From contig NZ_JACNMF010000002.1 of assembly GCF_014270105.1 (NCBI RefSeq), forward strand, positions 186,001 to 250,000: a DNA stretch of 64,000 bases, given 5' to 3'. Source of the stretch: Hyunsoonleella aquatilis (GTDB taxonomy: Bacteria; Bacteroidota; Bacteroidia; Flavobacteriales; Flavobacteriaceae). This document shows, in pieces, positions 8,707 through 17,500 of this stretch. Both the position numbers and the translations under genes were made by a program. The notes beneath the pieces were generated by a model. It had not been told where the DNA came from. It made no database searches and saw only the letters and a program-made list of their open reading frames with translations. The stretch's first letter is position 1. Each line of letters opens with the position of its first letter.

Positions 8707-9954
8707 CTATTGAATGAAACCAGCGCCAACAGTATTGTTAGACTGTGTATCTATTATAATGAATGACCCGTTAGTTCTATGGTTTTTAAACTGATCGTAA
8801 AAAATTGGTTTATTCAACTTGAATGTTACCGAAGCAATATCGTTGATTCCCAAACTTGTCACGCCCTTTTCAAAACCAGAATAGTCAGGGTTGATTTTAT
8901 GATTGATACGATCGACTTTAGCCAACACTTTATTGATACCATGTTGTACAATATATTTGCCACCAGGCACTAATTCATCAGTATCCATCCAACAAACATT
9001 GGCTGTAAATTGTTTATCGATGGTTGGCAAATCACCTTCCTTTACAATCATATCACCACGGCTTACGTTAATATCGTTTTCTAAGGTAATCGTTACTGAA
9101 GAACGTCTTGACGCCGTTTCGTAGTTCTCATCATAAAAGAAGATATCCTTAATTTTTGAACGCGTTTTTGATGGCAATACAATGATGTCATCACCTACAC
9201 TTAAATCGCCTCCGTACACTTTACCAGCATATCCTCTAAAATCGTGGTAATCCTCAGTTTTAGGGCGAATCACGTACTGCACAGGAAAACGTGGCGTACC
9301 AACATTAAAAATATCGGCCTTATCCAACCGCTCTAAATGCTCAAGCAACGCCTCGCCTTTGTACCAAGGCATTTTGTTGGATTTGTGAACTACGTTATCC
9401 CCTTTCAAAGCACTTACCGGGATAAATGATATTTTCTGGTCTTGATAATCACGTTTACTCATCAAAACTTCAAAATCTGCCTTAATTCTATTGTAAACTT
9501 CTTCCGAATAATCAACCAAGTCCATTTTATTGATAGCCACTACAACATCCTTAATTCTCAATAAATTATTGATAAAAAAGTGACGATTGGTTTGCTCAAT
9601 CACTCCCTTTCTAGCATCAATCAAGATAATAGATGCTTGGGATGTTGAAGCTCCAGTAACCATGTTTCGTGTGTACTCCACATGACCTGGGGTATCCGCG
9701 ATGATGTAGCTTTTATTTTTTGTTGAAAAATAGATGTGTGCCACATCAATTGTAATACCTTGCTCTCTTTCTGCTACTAAACCATCCGTGGCTAGAGAAA
9801 AATCCAAGTAATCGTATCCGCGCTGTTTACTTGTTTTTTCAATGGCTTCCAATTTATCCGTAGTTAATGACTTTGTATCATAAAGAATACGCCCGATAAG
9901 TGTACTCTTTCCATCATCTACACTTCCTGCTGTTGCTATTTTTAATACTTCCAT
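8707..9954 (-). CDS. cysN: sulfate adenylyltransferase subunit 1 (GTPase)
   Basis: Large subunit of ATP sulfurylase, 415 aa. GTP hydrolysis drives APS formation by CysD. It carries the P-loop GSVDDGKST (10-18), DTPGH (87-91) and NKMD (142-145), followed by EF-Tu-like beta-barrel domains. There is no C-terminal APS kinase domain as in CysNC fusions. A 121-nt gap containing an imperfect inverted repeat separates it from cysD. Confidence 0.94.
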   Translation of the reverse strand: MEVLKIATAGSVDDGKSTLIGRILYDTKSLTTDKLEAIEKTSKQRGYDYLDFSLATDGLVAEREQGITIDVAHIYFSTKNKSYIIADTPGHVEYTRNMVTGASTSQASIILIDARKGVIEQTNRHFFINNLLRIKDVVVAINKMDLVDYSEEVYNRIKADFEVLMSKRDYQDQKISFIPVSALKGDNVVHKSNKMPWYKGEALLEHLERLDKADIFNVGTPRFPVQYVIRPKTEDYHDFRGYAGKVYGGDLSVGDDIIVLPSKTRSKIKDIFFYDENYETASRRSSVTITLENDINVSRGDMIVKEGDLPTIDKQFTANVCWMDTDELVPGGKYIVQHGINKVLAKVDRINHKINPDYSGFEKGVTSLGINDIASVTFKLNKPIFYDQFKNHRTNGSFIIIDTQSNNTVGAGFIQ

Positions 9955-9960
9955 ATTTTT

Positions 9961-10060
9961 ATGGCTGTTAGCCTTTAGCTTTTGGCTCTTGGCTTATTTA
10001 TATTTTAAATTTGTTTTCAATTTTCAGCTAAAAGCTAATAGCCAATAGCTAAAGGCAAAA
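9961..10060. repeat. imperfect inverted repeat between cysD and cysN
   Basis: The spacer holds TTAGCCTTTAGCTTTTGGC on one side and GCTAAAAGCTAATAGCC plus AATAGCTAAAGGC on the other, which are roughly complementary and could fold into a long degenerate stem. Similar AGCTAAAAGCC-rich pieces occur between genes in many flavobacteria. No coding potential is seen. Confidence 0.6.
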
Positions 10061-10075
10061 TTTGCTATTGCAAAT

Positions 10076-10981
10076 TTAAAAATACCCCTGTTGTTTACGT
10101 TTTTCCATGGCTGCTTCGGAGCGTTTGTCGTCAATACGAGCACCACGTTCTGAAATTGAAGAATCTCTAATTTCTTCAACTACTTTTGAAATTGAAACCG
10201 CATCTGATAGCACAGCCGCCGTACAACTCATATCTCCAACCGTTCTAAAACGCACCATTTCCTCAAATACCTCTTCCTCTTCATCACGGTAAACGATATC
10301 ATCCTCAGCAGACCAAATCAAACCATCTCTTAAAAACACTTTACGTTTGTGTGCAAAATAAATTGATGGGATTTCAATGTTTTCTTTTTCGATATAAGAC
10401 CAAACGTCAAGCTCTGTCCAGTTTGAAATTGGGAATACACGAACATTCTGTCCCAAATCGATCTCCCCGTTCAACATATCGAATAACTCTGGTCTCTGAT
10501 TTTTTTCATCCCACTGACCAAAATCATCACGTACGGAGAAAATACGTTCTTTTGCTCTTGCTTTTTCTTCATCTCTACGCGCACCACCAATGGCGGCATC
10601 AAACTTGAATTCTTCCAAAGCATCTAAAAGCGTAGTGGTTTGCAACATATTTCTACTGGCGTAACGCCCGGATTCTTCTTTCACTTTTCCTTCATCTATA
10701 GAATCCTGAACATTGCGCACAATCAATTCCAAACCTAATTCTTTCACCAAACGGTCTCTAAATTCAATAGTTTCAGGGAAGTTATGTCCCGTATCAATGT
10801 GCATCAACGGAAATGGGATTTTAGCTGGATAAAATGCTTTTTGGGCTAACCTTACTAAGGTAATGGAGTCTTTCCCACCTGAGAACAACAACACAGGCTT
10901 TTCAAACTGTGCCGCTACTTCTCTAAAAATGTATATCGCTTCGTTTTCTAGTGAATTGATATGTGATGTGTCTTTCTTCAT
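10076..10981 (-). CDS. cysD: sulfate adenylyltransferase subunit 2
   Basis: Catalytic subunit of ATP sulfurylase, 301 aa, forming APS from sulfate and ATP together with CysN. The PP-loop ATP pyrophosphatase motif SGGKDS is at residues 34-39, and the C-terminal RGARIDDKRSEAAMEKRKQQGYF block is typical of CysD. It lies between cysH and cysN in one minus-strand operon. Confidence 0.95.
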   Translation of the reverse strand: MKKDTSHINSLENEAIYIFREVAAQFEKPVLLFSGGKDSITLVRLAQKAFYPAKIPFPLMHIDTGHNFPETIEFRDRLVKELGLELIVRNVQDSIDEGKVKEESGRYASRNMLQTTTLLDALEEFKFDAAIGGARRDEEKARAKERIFSVRDDFGQWDEKNQRPELFDMLNGEIDLGQNVRVFPISNWTELDVWSYIEKENIEIPSIYFAHKRKVFLRDGLIWSAEDDIVYRDEEEEVFEEMVRFRTVGDMSCTAAVLSDAVSISKVVEEIRDSSISERGARIDDKRSEAAMEKRKQQGYF

Positions 10982-10989
10982 AATAAAGG

Positions 10990-11035
10990 CCCCTCCTAAT
11001 CCCGCTGAGGCGGGACATTCTTACTCGGGCGGAGC
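10990..11035. repeat. short hairpin repeat between cysH and cysD
   Basis: A stem TCCCGC-TGAG-GCGGGA (11000-11015) inside a G+C-rich patch (continuing to GGGCGGAGCAAG) that contrasts with the A+T-rich surroundings. It resembles dispersed flavobacterial intergenic palindromes. No T-run follows on the minus strand, so read-through into cysD is expected. Confidence 0.6.
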
Positions 11036-11098
11036 AAGAGTTTTTGTTATTATTTTAATTTCCTATCTGTTTCACTGGTTACTGTAACTGCCTACTGA

Positions 11099-11725
11099 TT
11101 ATGCGTGTAAACCGCACTCTCTATTTTCTAATGCTTTAGTTGGGTCAAAATATTTAAACTCGTTTGGCAAGTTGTTCTCTTCTAAATAAGTATCCAATTT
11201 TTCGTCAGACCAATAATAGAATGGGCTAACTTTTAAAACACCATCCTTACTTAAACTGAAAATACCGATACTGTCTCTAAAAGCCGTTTGCCCCTGACGC
11301 AGGTTAGTGAACCACACATTTGGCTGATGCTCGTCCATTGCCCTTTTGAATGGCTCCAATTTCACTTGCTCCGTAAACTCTGCATGTTTTGGGTCGTCAA
11401 TAGAAGGAATGCCCATCACTACGTCGCGATGTGCTGAAGTTTGCTTTGGCACATATAAAAAGACATTCAAATCCAAATCCTTAATCACCTGTTCCGCGTG
11501 ACGGTAAGTATTAGGCGTATTATAACCTGTATCACACCAAACTACTGGAGTTTTAGCTTCCACCTGGCTAACCGCATGAAGGATTGCTGCCTCATAAGGT
11601 CTAAAATTAGTGGTAACAACAGCTTTGTTATTCAGTTCAAAAGCCTTTTGAATAATTTCAGCAGGCGTTGAAGTTTCAAACTCTTTATTTAATGCTTCTA
11701 TTTGATTTTCTGTAAACATACCCAT
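11099..11725 (-). CDS. cysH: phosphoadenylylsulfate (PAPS-type) reductase
   Basis: CysH-family reductase, 208 aa, reducing activated sulfate to sulfite with thioredoxin or glutaredoxin. The catalytic cysteine lies in the C-terminal ECGLHA. The CC...CxxC cysteines that hold the 4Fe-4S cluster of APS reductases are missing; the only other Cys is in VVWCDTG. By family rules this suggests that it uses PAPS rather than APS, yet no APS kinase (cysC) occurs in this operon or fused to cysN. It follows the DUF2061 gene by 6 nt and precedes cysD. Confidence 0.9.
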   Translation of the reverse strand: MGMFTENQIEALNKEFETSTPAEIIQKAFELNNKAVVTTNFRPYEAAILHAVSQVEAKTPVVWCDTGYNTPNTYRHAEQVIKDLDLNVFLYVPKQTSAHRDVVMGIPSIDDPKHAEFTEQVKLEPFKRAMDEHQPNVWFTNLRQGQTAFRDSIGIFSLSKDGVLKVSPFYYWSDEKLDTYLEENNLPNEFKYFDPTKALENRECGLHA

Positions 11726-11731
11726 ATCAAT

Positions 11732-11989
11732 TTATTTCCCCCATTTGATAAGATTCCAAAAACGCTCGTGAAAGAAGTACAAAATCAACTTCGTCACAAA
11801 ATCCACGGATGCTATTGAAGCGGCAAGAGATATTCTTCCTGTTAAAATATACGAAACCAAAAGCGTATCCAAAGTCCCTACTACCCTCCAACTTAACGCC
11901 TTGGCAACACTTCTAATTGGTTTTTCGCCGGCACTATCTTCCTTATAAGTGGACTTCTCTTTACTTTTTAATAACATCTGCGCAATCAT
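11732..11989 (-). CDS. DUF2061 small membrane protein
   Basis: 85-aa protein with two predicted membrane helices (about residues 37-51 and 54-72) and the DUF2061 pattern KALSWRVVGTLDT followed by SVDFVTKLILYFFHERFW. Function unknown. It is the first gene of the sulfate assimilation operon, 6 nt before cysH; I recall similar small genes beside cysH/cysD in other bacteria, which suggests a role near sulfate or sulfite handling at the membrane. Confidence 0.8.
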   Translation of the reverse strand: MIAQMLLKSKEKSTYKEDSAGEKPIRSVAKALSWRVVGTLDTLLVSYILTGRISLAASIASVDFVTKLILYFFHERFWNLIKWGK

Positions 11990-12007
11990 TTGTCGTTATT
12001 TTATATT

Positions 12008-12031
12008 AATCCTATCAATTTAATAGGGATT
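12008..12031. promoter_or_regulatory. dyad at the cys operon transcription start, candidate Rrf2-type operator
   Basis: Interrupted inverted repeat with arms AATCCTAT and ATAGGGATT around CAATTTA, positioned directly at and below the predicted transcription start. An Rrf2-family repressor gene ends 127 nt away, so a CymR/IscR-like repressor binding here is plausible. Operator identity is inference. Confidence 0.4.
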
Positions 12032-12032
12032 A

Positions 12033-12062
12033 CAAAAGTAATACTTTTTTCCGCTCTACAAA
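12033..12062 (-). promoter_or_regulatory. Bacteroidota-type promoter of the cys operon
   Basis: Minus-strand TTTG (12059-12062) and TACTTTTG (12033-12040), which matches the -7 consensus TAnnTTTG exactly, with an 18-nt spacer close to the usual spacing. The predicted start of transcription is near 12026, about 35 nt before the DUF2061 start codon. Confidence 0.65.
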
Positions 12063-12157
12063 GGTTCGAGCTTACTTTTTAGAATATTGGAGTATTTTGA
12101 CGATAAAATGAACAAAACTTACAAGGAAATGGCGTTATACTATTAATTTTTCAATGG

Positions 12158-12571
12158 CTAAACCCTAGATAAATCTGCTAAAGTGGTATTCCTAAACACT
12201 TTAAGGGTGCTATCACGTACCTCAATCATCAATCTGTGCACGCTACATTTATGCTCGTCCGGACAATCATCACACTTTTCATAATAGTTCAAACTTACAC
12301 AAGGCACCATTGCGATTGGGCCTTCCAAAACACGCATGACGTCAGTCATTTTGATTTCAGAAGGTTTGTTTCTCAGATAATAACCTCCATGTTTTCCTTT
12401 TTTAGAACCTAAAACTCCTGCTTTTCGCAAGGTTAATAAAATACTCTCCAAAAACTTCTGAGGAATTTGCTCGTTTTTCGCTATAGCACTAACCTGAACT
12501 GGAACATCATCCCCACTTCTTGCGATAAAAGTTAGAGCTTTTAAGCCGTATTTTGTCTTTTTGGAAAGCAT
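12158..12571 (-). CDS. Rrf2 family transcriptional regulator (candidate cysteine regulon repressor)
   Basis: 137-aa winged-helix regulator. The N-terminal MLSKKTKYGLKALTFIA and the wing LRKAGVLGSKKGKHGGY are typical of Rrf2/IscR/CymR proteins. Four cysteines cluster at residues 91, 100, 103 and 109 (CDDCPDEHKC), which could hold an Fe-S cluster or sense thiols as in IscR. It is the last gene of the metY-metX/AK/HSD-metZ-phzF unit behind a SAM-I riboswitch and lies just upstream of the sulfate assimilation operon, whose promoter carries a dyad at the start site. I infer that it represses the cys genes. Confidence 0.85.
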   Translation of the reverse strand: MLSKKTKYGLKALTFIARSGDDVPVQVSAIAKNEQIPQKFLESILLTLRKAGVLGSKKGKHGGYYLRNKPSEIKMTDVMRVLEGPIAMVPCVSLNYYEKCDDCPDEHKCSVHRLMIEVRDSTLKVFRNTTLADLSRV

Positions 12572-12587
12572 CGTGCTAAGATATAAA

Positions 12588-13385
12588 TTATAGCTTCAAT
12601 TTTGCCTCAAAAATGGTAATTGCTTTTCCCTTTATTTCTACTTTCTCGTCATTTAAGACAAGGTGCAAAATACCCCCTCGCTTAGAAATCTGATGAGAAA
12701 TCATTTGATTTTTTCCGAGTCTTTCGGCCCACAAAGGGGCCAAAGCACAATGCGCGGACCCCGTAACTGGATCTTCGTCTATGCCCGCTTGGGGCACAAA
12801 ACAGCGCACCACAAAATCAACATCTTCTGATTTTCCCTCAGAAGTTACCATTAATCGACCGAGTCCGTTTGCTTTGAGAGCATTGAAATCGGGCGTGCAG
12901 TTTTCAATAGCTTTCCGGTTTTCGGCTACTGCCACAATCCAATCGTAATCACTTTGATACATGGCAATTGGCTCAAAGCCCACTAAGCCATAAAAGTTTT
13001 GGGGAGTTTCAATTTCTGAAAGGTTATATTTTGGAAATGTCATTCCGATAAAATCCCCTTGTTTGGAAATAGTTAAACCCCCACCTTTTGCTCTAAAGTG
13101 AATCAACTCATTGGTTGTTTTAATTCCCAATTGATACATAATGTGGGCAGAAGCCAAAGTAGCATGCCCGCATAACGCAATTTCAACCGTTGGCGTAAAA
13201 TATTTAATATCATAACCGAGACCATTTGGCACAACGAAAGCTGTCTCAGATAAATTCATCTCCATGGCCATGTTTTGCATCCATGTTTCAGAGGGCAATT
13301 CATCTAAAATCATTACTCCTGCAGGGTTACCTCCAAAAGCCTCGTCCGTAAATGCATCAACTTGATATATGGTTTTGTTACGCAT
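12588..13385 (-). CDS. PhzF family isomerase/epimerase
   Basis: 265-aa protein of the PhzF/YddE diaminopimelate epimerase-like fold, with IYQVDAFTDEAFGGNPAGVM at the N-terminus and the mid-protein ALCGHATLASAH and C-terminal DPVTGSAHCALAPLWAERLG motifs. I chose the ATG at 13383-13385 (MRNKTIYQVDAF); an upstream in-frame start would overlap metZ and add non-conserved residues. The substrate is unknown. It sits 4 nt after metZ in a methionine operon, but family members occur in many contexts. Confidence 0.85.
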   Translation of the reverse strand: MRNKTIYQVDAFTDEAFGGNPAGVMILDELPSETWMQNMAMEMNLSETAFVVPNGLGYDIKYFTPTVEIALCGHATLASAHIMYQLGIKTTNELIHFRAKGGGLTISKQGDFIGMTFPKYNLSEIETPQNFYGLVGFEPIAMYQSDYDWIVAVAENRKAIENCTPDFNALKANGLGRLMVTSEGKSEDVDFVVRCFVPQAGIDEDPVTGSAHCALAPLWAERLGKNQMISHQISKRGGILHLVLNDEKVEIKGKAITIFEAKLKL

Positions 13386-13389
13386 CAAT

Positions 13390-14559
13390 TTAACCGAGAG
13401 CTTGTTCAATATCAGCAATAATATCATCCACATGCTCTAAACCAACGGAACACCTTACCATACCGTCCGTAATGCCGGCGGCAGTCTTCACTTCTGGCTC
13501 TACCTTTGCATGGGTTGTACTTGCAGGATGAGTAACAATCGTTCTTGTATCCCCAAGATTGGCCGATAAGGAACACATTTTAATGCCATCCAAAAATTGC
13601 CTTCCAGCCTCTAGTCCACCTTCCACTTCAAATGCCACAATATTTCCTCCTAATCGCATTTGCTTTTTAGCAATCTCATGTTTAGGATGTGACTTTAAAA
13701 AAGGATATTTTACCCATTTTACTTTGGGACGGGTTTCCAAATATTCGGCTAATTTTAATGCATTATCACAATGCTTTTCAACGCGAATGGCCAACGTTTC
13801 CAAAGATTTTGACAATACCCAAGCGTTAAAGGGACTCATGGATGGGCCTGTCAATCTGGAGAATAAATAAATCTCCCGGATCAATTCTTTTTTGCCAACG
13901 GTGATGCCTCCTAAAACGCGACCTTGACCGTCCATCAGTTTCGTCGCTGAATGAATGACCAAATCTGCACCAAATTTTATAGGATTCTGCAGATAAGGCG
14001 TAGCGAAGCAGTTATCAATCACCAATAACAAATCATGCTTTTTGCAAATGGCACTTAAAAATTCCAAATCCAAAACATCAACCCCAGGATTTGTGGGCGT
14101 TTCAGCATAAATAAATTTGGTGTTTGGCTGAATTAAGCTTTCAATGGAGTCCAATTCATTAATGTTGAAATACGAACATTCGATATTCCACTTCGGGAAA
14201 TATTTGGTAAACAATCCGTGGGTTGCCCCAAACACCGAACTACAGGATACCACGTGGTCACCTGCATCCAACAGTGTGGCAAAGGTGGAAAACACGGCCG
14301 CCATGCCGCTTGCAAATGCAAAACCGTCTTCTGCGCCTTCCATCTGGCAAACCTTTTCCACAAATTCGTTAACGTTCGGGTTGCTGTAGCGACTATATAA
14401 ATCGCGGTGTTTTTCCTCGGCAAACGAGGCTCGCATATCCTCGGCGTCATCAAATACAAACCCCGATGTTAAATATAAGGGTACAGAATGCTCCGAAAAT
14501 TGTGTGATTTCAGATTGCGTTCGTATGGCTTTGGTTTCGAATTGTTTTTTCTTGCTCAT
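13390..14559 (-). CDS. metZ: trans-sulfuration PLP enzyme, O-acyl-homoserine sulfhydrylase type
   Basis: 389-aa Cys/Met metabolism PLP enzyme (fold type I). PLP lysine is Lys207 in HSATKLMDGQGR; YSRYSNPNV supplies the Tyr/Arg that contact the neighbouring subunit's cofactor. It resembles O-succinylhomoserine sulfhydrylases, which make homocysteine from acylated homoserine and sulfide. The upstream MetX-type domain makes the acylated homoserine, and MetY (18101-19375) can do the same second step, so the operon holds two enzymes for one reaction; one may act as a cystathionine synthase or lyase instead. Confidence 0.85.
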   Translation of the reverse strand: MSKKKQFETKAIRTQSEITQFSEHSVPLYLTSGFVFDDAEDMRASFAEEKHRDLYSRYSNPNVNEFVEKVCQMEGAEDGFAFASGMAAVFSTFATLLDAGDHVVSCSSVFGATHGLFTKYFPKWNIECSYFNINELDSIESLIQPNTKFIYAETPTNPGVDVLDLEFLSAICKKHDLLLVIDNCFATPYLQNPIKFGADLVIHSATKLMDGQGRVLGGITVGKKELIREIYLFSRLTGPSMSPFNAWVLSKSLETLAIRVEKHCDNALKLAEYLETRPKVKWVKYPFLKSHPKHEIAKKQMRLGGNIVAFEVEGGLEAGRQFLDGIKMCSLSANLGDTRTIVTHPASTTHAKVEPEVKTAAGITDGMVRCSVGLEHVDDIIADIEQALG

Positions 14560-14598
14560 TTTATTTCTTCAAGAGGTTTAAAACCCTTGGAACCAATT

Positions 14599-17500
14599 TT
14601 AATTTATATGTTTAGACAGCCTCAAAATATCTCCAAACACCCCACGTGCAGTAACTTCCGAACCTGCACCTGCACCTTGAATCACGATAGGTTGCTCCCC
14701 ATAGCTTTCAGTAAATATCTCGAAAATGGCATCGCTCCCTTTTACATGGCCTAAAGTACTATCTGCTGGAATCGATACCAATTTCACTTCCAAATGGCCT
14801 TTGTCCTGAGACAAATCCCCTGACAAATCCCCAACATATCTGAGTACGTGTCCTTCTTTTTGTTCATCCTTCAATTTTTGATATTGCGCATCCAACACTT
14901 CTAATTGCGACAGGAAGTCTTCTACCGAAATATCGCGATAGGCTTCTGGAATTAAATTCAACACGGCAACATCCTCAAATTCATTTTGTAAATCCAACTC
15001 TCTTGCTAAAATTAATAGCTTTCTTGCCACATCATTTCCAGAGAAATCCTCCCTTGGGTCTGGCTCGGTAAATCCCTTTTCCACAGTTTCTCTAATAATG
15101 GCACTAAAGGGTTTGTCATGCACCGAAAAGTTATTAAATAAATAACTCAACGTTCCCGAAAACACCCCTCTAATTCGAGTGATATTTTCACCCGATTCGT
15201 GCAACAACTTAATCGTATCAATCAAAGGCAAACCGGCACCAACGGTGGTTTCGTACAAATATTCTTTATTGTGTTCTTTCAACTGCTCACGCAATTCTGT
15301 ATAAAACTCATGCGAAATGGTATTCGCAATTTTGTTGGACGATACCAAATCAAAACCTGCTTCAATCAACGGGATATAATTGTTATAAAACACATCACTC
15401 GCCGTATTGTCCACAGCAATTAAATTTTCCAAATGGTGGTTTTTCGCGTAGGTGATAATATCAGCAATAGAACTGTCATAAGTACTATGTTTGATGGCTT
15501 CCTTCCAATTTGAAGCAACGCCATTCTTGTCCAAAATCAACTTTGTGGAATTGGCAATGGCAAATACATTTAGATTGATACCTTTCCTTCGTTCAATCTC
15601 ATTTTTCGATTTTAAAATCTGATTGATAAGCGCTCCACCAACCCCGCCATGACCAAATATGGCTATATTAATTTTCTTCGAAATCCCGAAAATTTCACCA
15701 TGGATCACATTAAGCGCCTTATGCAATTGTGATTTTTTCAACACCAAACTTACGTTCTTTCCTGTGACTGTATTGTTGAACAATAACGGCGTAATCTGGT
15801 TTCGAATCAAAGCATTGAAGGGTTTATGGAACGAACTCAATTCAATACCCACAATGGAAATCACCGCCACGTCATCTACCACATCAATTTTGTTCACATC
15901 CTGTGAATAGAAATCGCTTTCAAATTCACGCTCCAAGGCAATCACTGCTTGGGTAGCTTGATCGGCATCAATGATCAGCCCAATGCCCCGCTCTGAAGAC
16001 CCCTGTGAAACAATACTCACGCTAATGCCATAATTACTCAACGCACCAAAAATTCGTGCGTCTACGCCAATTTTACCTAATAAGCCACGCCCTTCTAAAT
16101 TCAACAAGGCTACATTATCCAAAACGGATAACGAGGTCACTTCTTTGTTACTCGGTCGTGCCGTGATCAAAGTACCTTCATCATCAGCATTAAAGGTGTT
16201 TAAAATCCTGAGGTTGATATTTTTTTCCACCAAAGGAATAATGGTCTTGGCGTGCAACACCGAAGTACCAAAATTGGCCAACTCGTTCGCTTCACTGTAA
16301 GACAATTCCCTGATTTGTTTTGCATCGGAAACTAAGCTCGGGTCGGCCGTATAAATACCGCTGACGTGAGTGTAGTTTTCCAACTCCTCAGCATCCAAGA
16401 AATTGGCCAGTAAAGCGGCTGTATAATTGCTACCATTTCTACCCAAAGTAGTTGTTTCATTCTTCAAATTTGAAGCGATAAAACCAGTAACCACATTTAC
16501 GGCATCCTTGTGCTTTTTGAAATATCCTAGTATATTTTCCTTGGACAATTTTGACAGCGGTTGCGCATTTCCAAAGGCCTCATCGGTTTTTATCAACTCC
16601 CTTGCGTCCACGGCATTGGCCTTTATACCTTTGGCGTTCAAAATTTCGGTAATCAGCTTTACGGACAGCAATTCACCCTGCGCCAATATGGTGTCTTTGG
16701 TCTTTTTGCTGTAATCCCGCAACAAGCTTACACCTTCAAAAAGCTTGTCTAAAACTGCAAATTCCTTTGAAAAATCCACCGATTTTAGAGGCTCCACCTG
16801 ATACGCTTTAAATGCTTCAAGTTCCTCCTTATAAGCTTCACCTTTTAAAGCTTTGTTTAAAAGCCCTTCCAAATCGTTGGTAGCAGACCCTCTTGCCGAA
16901 ACCACAATGCTAATCCGTTCGCCAGCATTTACCTTATTTTCAATAATTGAAAGCACGGTATTCAGCCCTTTTCCATTAGCCAAAGACTTACCTCCAAATT
17001 TTAAAATCTTCATACGTTTACGTTTAGAATCGGGCACAAAAATGCCCTCTACTATTTCCTCTAATTGGTCATATTCCATTAAAAAAGCATCATGTCCGTG
17101 CACCGAGTGAATCTCATTATAAGTCACGTTGGGATGAGCCTGCGCCAATTGGCGATGCGTTTCCCTATTTTCTTCCGCAGTAAAAAACAAATCCGAGTCC
17201 ACCCCAACAATATGGATGTTGGCCTTGATATTTTCAAGCACATTAAAATTGCTTGCCCTACCTTTGGTGACATCGATCGTTTTCAACAACTGATTCATCA
17301 ATTTATAGGCAGACAGTTGAAAACGTTCCTGCAATTTTTTTCCGTGGTGCAACAACCAGCTTTCCACATTAAAAATTTCCAGATCCTCATTTTTAGACCG
17401 TTGGAAACGCTCCTTAAACGACTCTGGCGTACGGTAACACAGCATGGCATGCATGCGTGCATCGTGTACCGGATTCTTCGAATTCAACAGAAACTGCTCC

